Of a stretch of 59,786 bases of DNA, positions 59,316 through 59,786 are shown one piece after another. Origin of the DNA: Eubacterium sp. GTDB taxonomy: Bacteria > Bacillota > Clostridia > Lachnospirales > Lachnospiraceae. The position numbers and the translations under genes are program-made. The DNA is taken from contig JAGBBZ010000005.1 of the NCBI GenBank assembly GCA_017938215.1, positions 1-59,786 on the forward strand. Direction: 5' to 3'. Position 1 is the first letter of the stretch, and every line of letters begins with the position of its first letter. Below the pieces are notes generated by a model, which saw only the letters and a program-made list of their open reading frames with translations, searched no databases and was not told the origin of the DNA.

Positions 59316-59675
59316 AAATTTTTAAATAAATCTTTCAATCTTTATTTGGCAGATGTGTTTCAAGAAGATACGTCAAAGGCAGGAATTAATGGAGATGTAA
59401 CGGATTCATATGGACCGGAAGTGACAACGATATATAATCTTGAGCCGGGCGGACTATATTTTTATGGTGTGAGAGATTATAGCCGGGGATCTTCTACAGA
59501 ACTTATGAAGTCTGGTGCTACGATACATGTGTACCGCGGAAAGGGGAGAAATCCTGTTTATATATCAGAAGTTCCCAGGGGGGCGGGATATTACTGGAAT
59601 GCCTTTTGTATCTCAGGGGACACAGGAATAATGTATCCGCTTGATACAATAACAGAAGAGGTACTTGGAGTGTGA
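59316..59675 (+). pseudogene. C-terminal remnant of a surface protein
   Basis: The frame is open from 59316 to TGA 59673-59675 but has no ATG or ribosome site near its beginning. The sequence (IYNLEPGGLYFYGVRDYSRG, KSGATIHVYRGKGRNPVYIS, YYWNAFCISGDTGIMYPLDT) reads as the C-terminal beta sandwich of large secreted proteins of Lachnospiraceae. The N-terminal part is missing, so it is probably a truncated gene. It lies between the AP2 gene and the gene at the right edge. Confidence 0.65.
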
Positions 59676-59755
59676 ACTAAGTAATTAATATATGGTGGCA
59701 ATCTGAAACTAGAAAGAAGAGTTTTAGATTGTCATCATAATAGAAGGGGAATCGT

Positions 59756-59786
59756 ATGTTGAGAAGAGTAATAGAATTGAAAAAAA
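59756..59786 (+). CDS. Start of a gene cut by the right edge
   Basis: ATG 59756 follows AGAAGGGGAATC and encodes MLRRVIELKK before the window ends. The basic N-terminus could begin a signal peptide, but too little is visible to name it. Confidence 0.5.
   Translation, partial: MLRRVIELKK

Overview
The window reads as chromosome from a Gram-positive, low-to-moderate GC Clostridia, most probably a gut or rumen Lachnospiraceae. Supporting signs are TTGACA/TATAAT-type promoters, strong AGGAGG ribosome binding sites, a T-box in front of pheST, many secreted proteins with lysine-rich Ig-like (BIG2) domains, BspA-type leucine-rich-repeat proteins, InlB-type repeats, a cytoplasmic alpha-amylase and a GH51 arabinofuranosidase. 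The species call is inference; no rRNA or tRNA gene was seen.

Layout. (1) 1-12.8 kb: the tail of a surface protein, a BlaI/BlaR1-type regulator-protease pair, a DUF2975-like membrane protein with its small XRE partner, two tandem paralogous secreted BIG2 proteins, a SWIM-SNF2 helicase and an ArsC/Spx-family protein. (2) 12.9-29.6 kb: an accessory region with a mosaic of defence-like and orphan genes. It holds a DUF4143 ATPase, a macrodomain protein, a RelE/ParE-Phd toxin-antitoxin pair framed by a duplicated 44-bp hairpin repeat, an XRE-metallophosphoesterase-ATP-grasp operon, many small orphan genes, a PLD-helicase-DUF3427 protein coupled to a NUDIX hydrolase, an AlbA_2/ATPase gene broken by one TGA codon, a second ATP-grasp operon, and an AAA ATPase with RloB (AbiL/RloAB-like). 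(3) 29.7-47.4 kb: mostly metabolism and signalling: alpha-amylase, a very large hybrid histidine kinase, TrkA-TrkH potassium uptake, a secreted BIG2-polysaccharide deacetylase, a PAS-GGDEF cyclase, AgcS and SLC13-type transporters, dGTPase and GH51. (4) 47.4-53.6 kb: a small Cys-rich protein, a stand-alone acyl carrier protein with a terminator-like hairpin inside its reading frame, and a cluster of secreted surface proteins (LRR, BIG2, tandem CBM2, LRR-InlB-Fn3). (5) 53.6-59.8 kb: T-box-pheS-pheT, VanZ-like and DUF6142-like membrane proteins, an AP2/HNH-like protein, a truncated surface-protein remnant and the start of a further gene.

The least explained parts are the two ATP-grasp operons and the orphan small genes around them (16.1-20.4 kb and 25.8-27.6 kb), the repeat-framed toxin-antitoxin cassette (14.7-15.6 kb), a 175-nt element at 40.3-40.5 kb that can fold as a three-way junction, and a family of intergenic palindromic repeats sharing sub-blocks at 15.9-16.1, 31.2-31.5, 40.3-40.5 and 47.4 kb. 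Function is assigned from visible motifs and remembered families only; no database search was possible.
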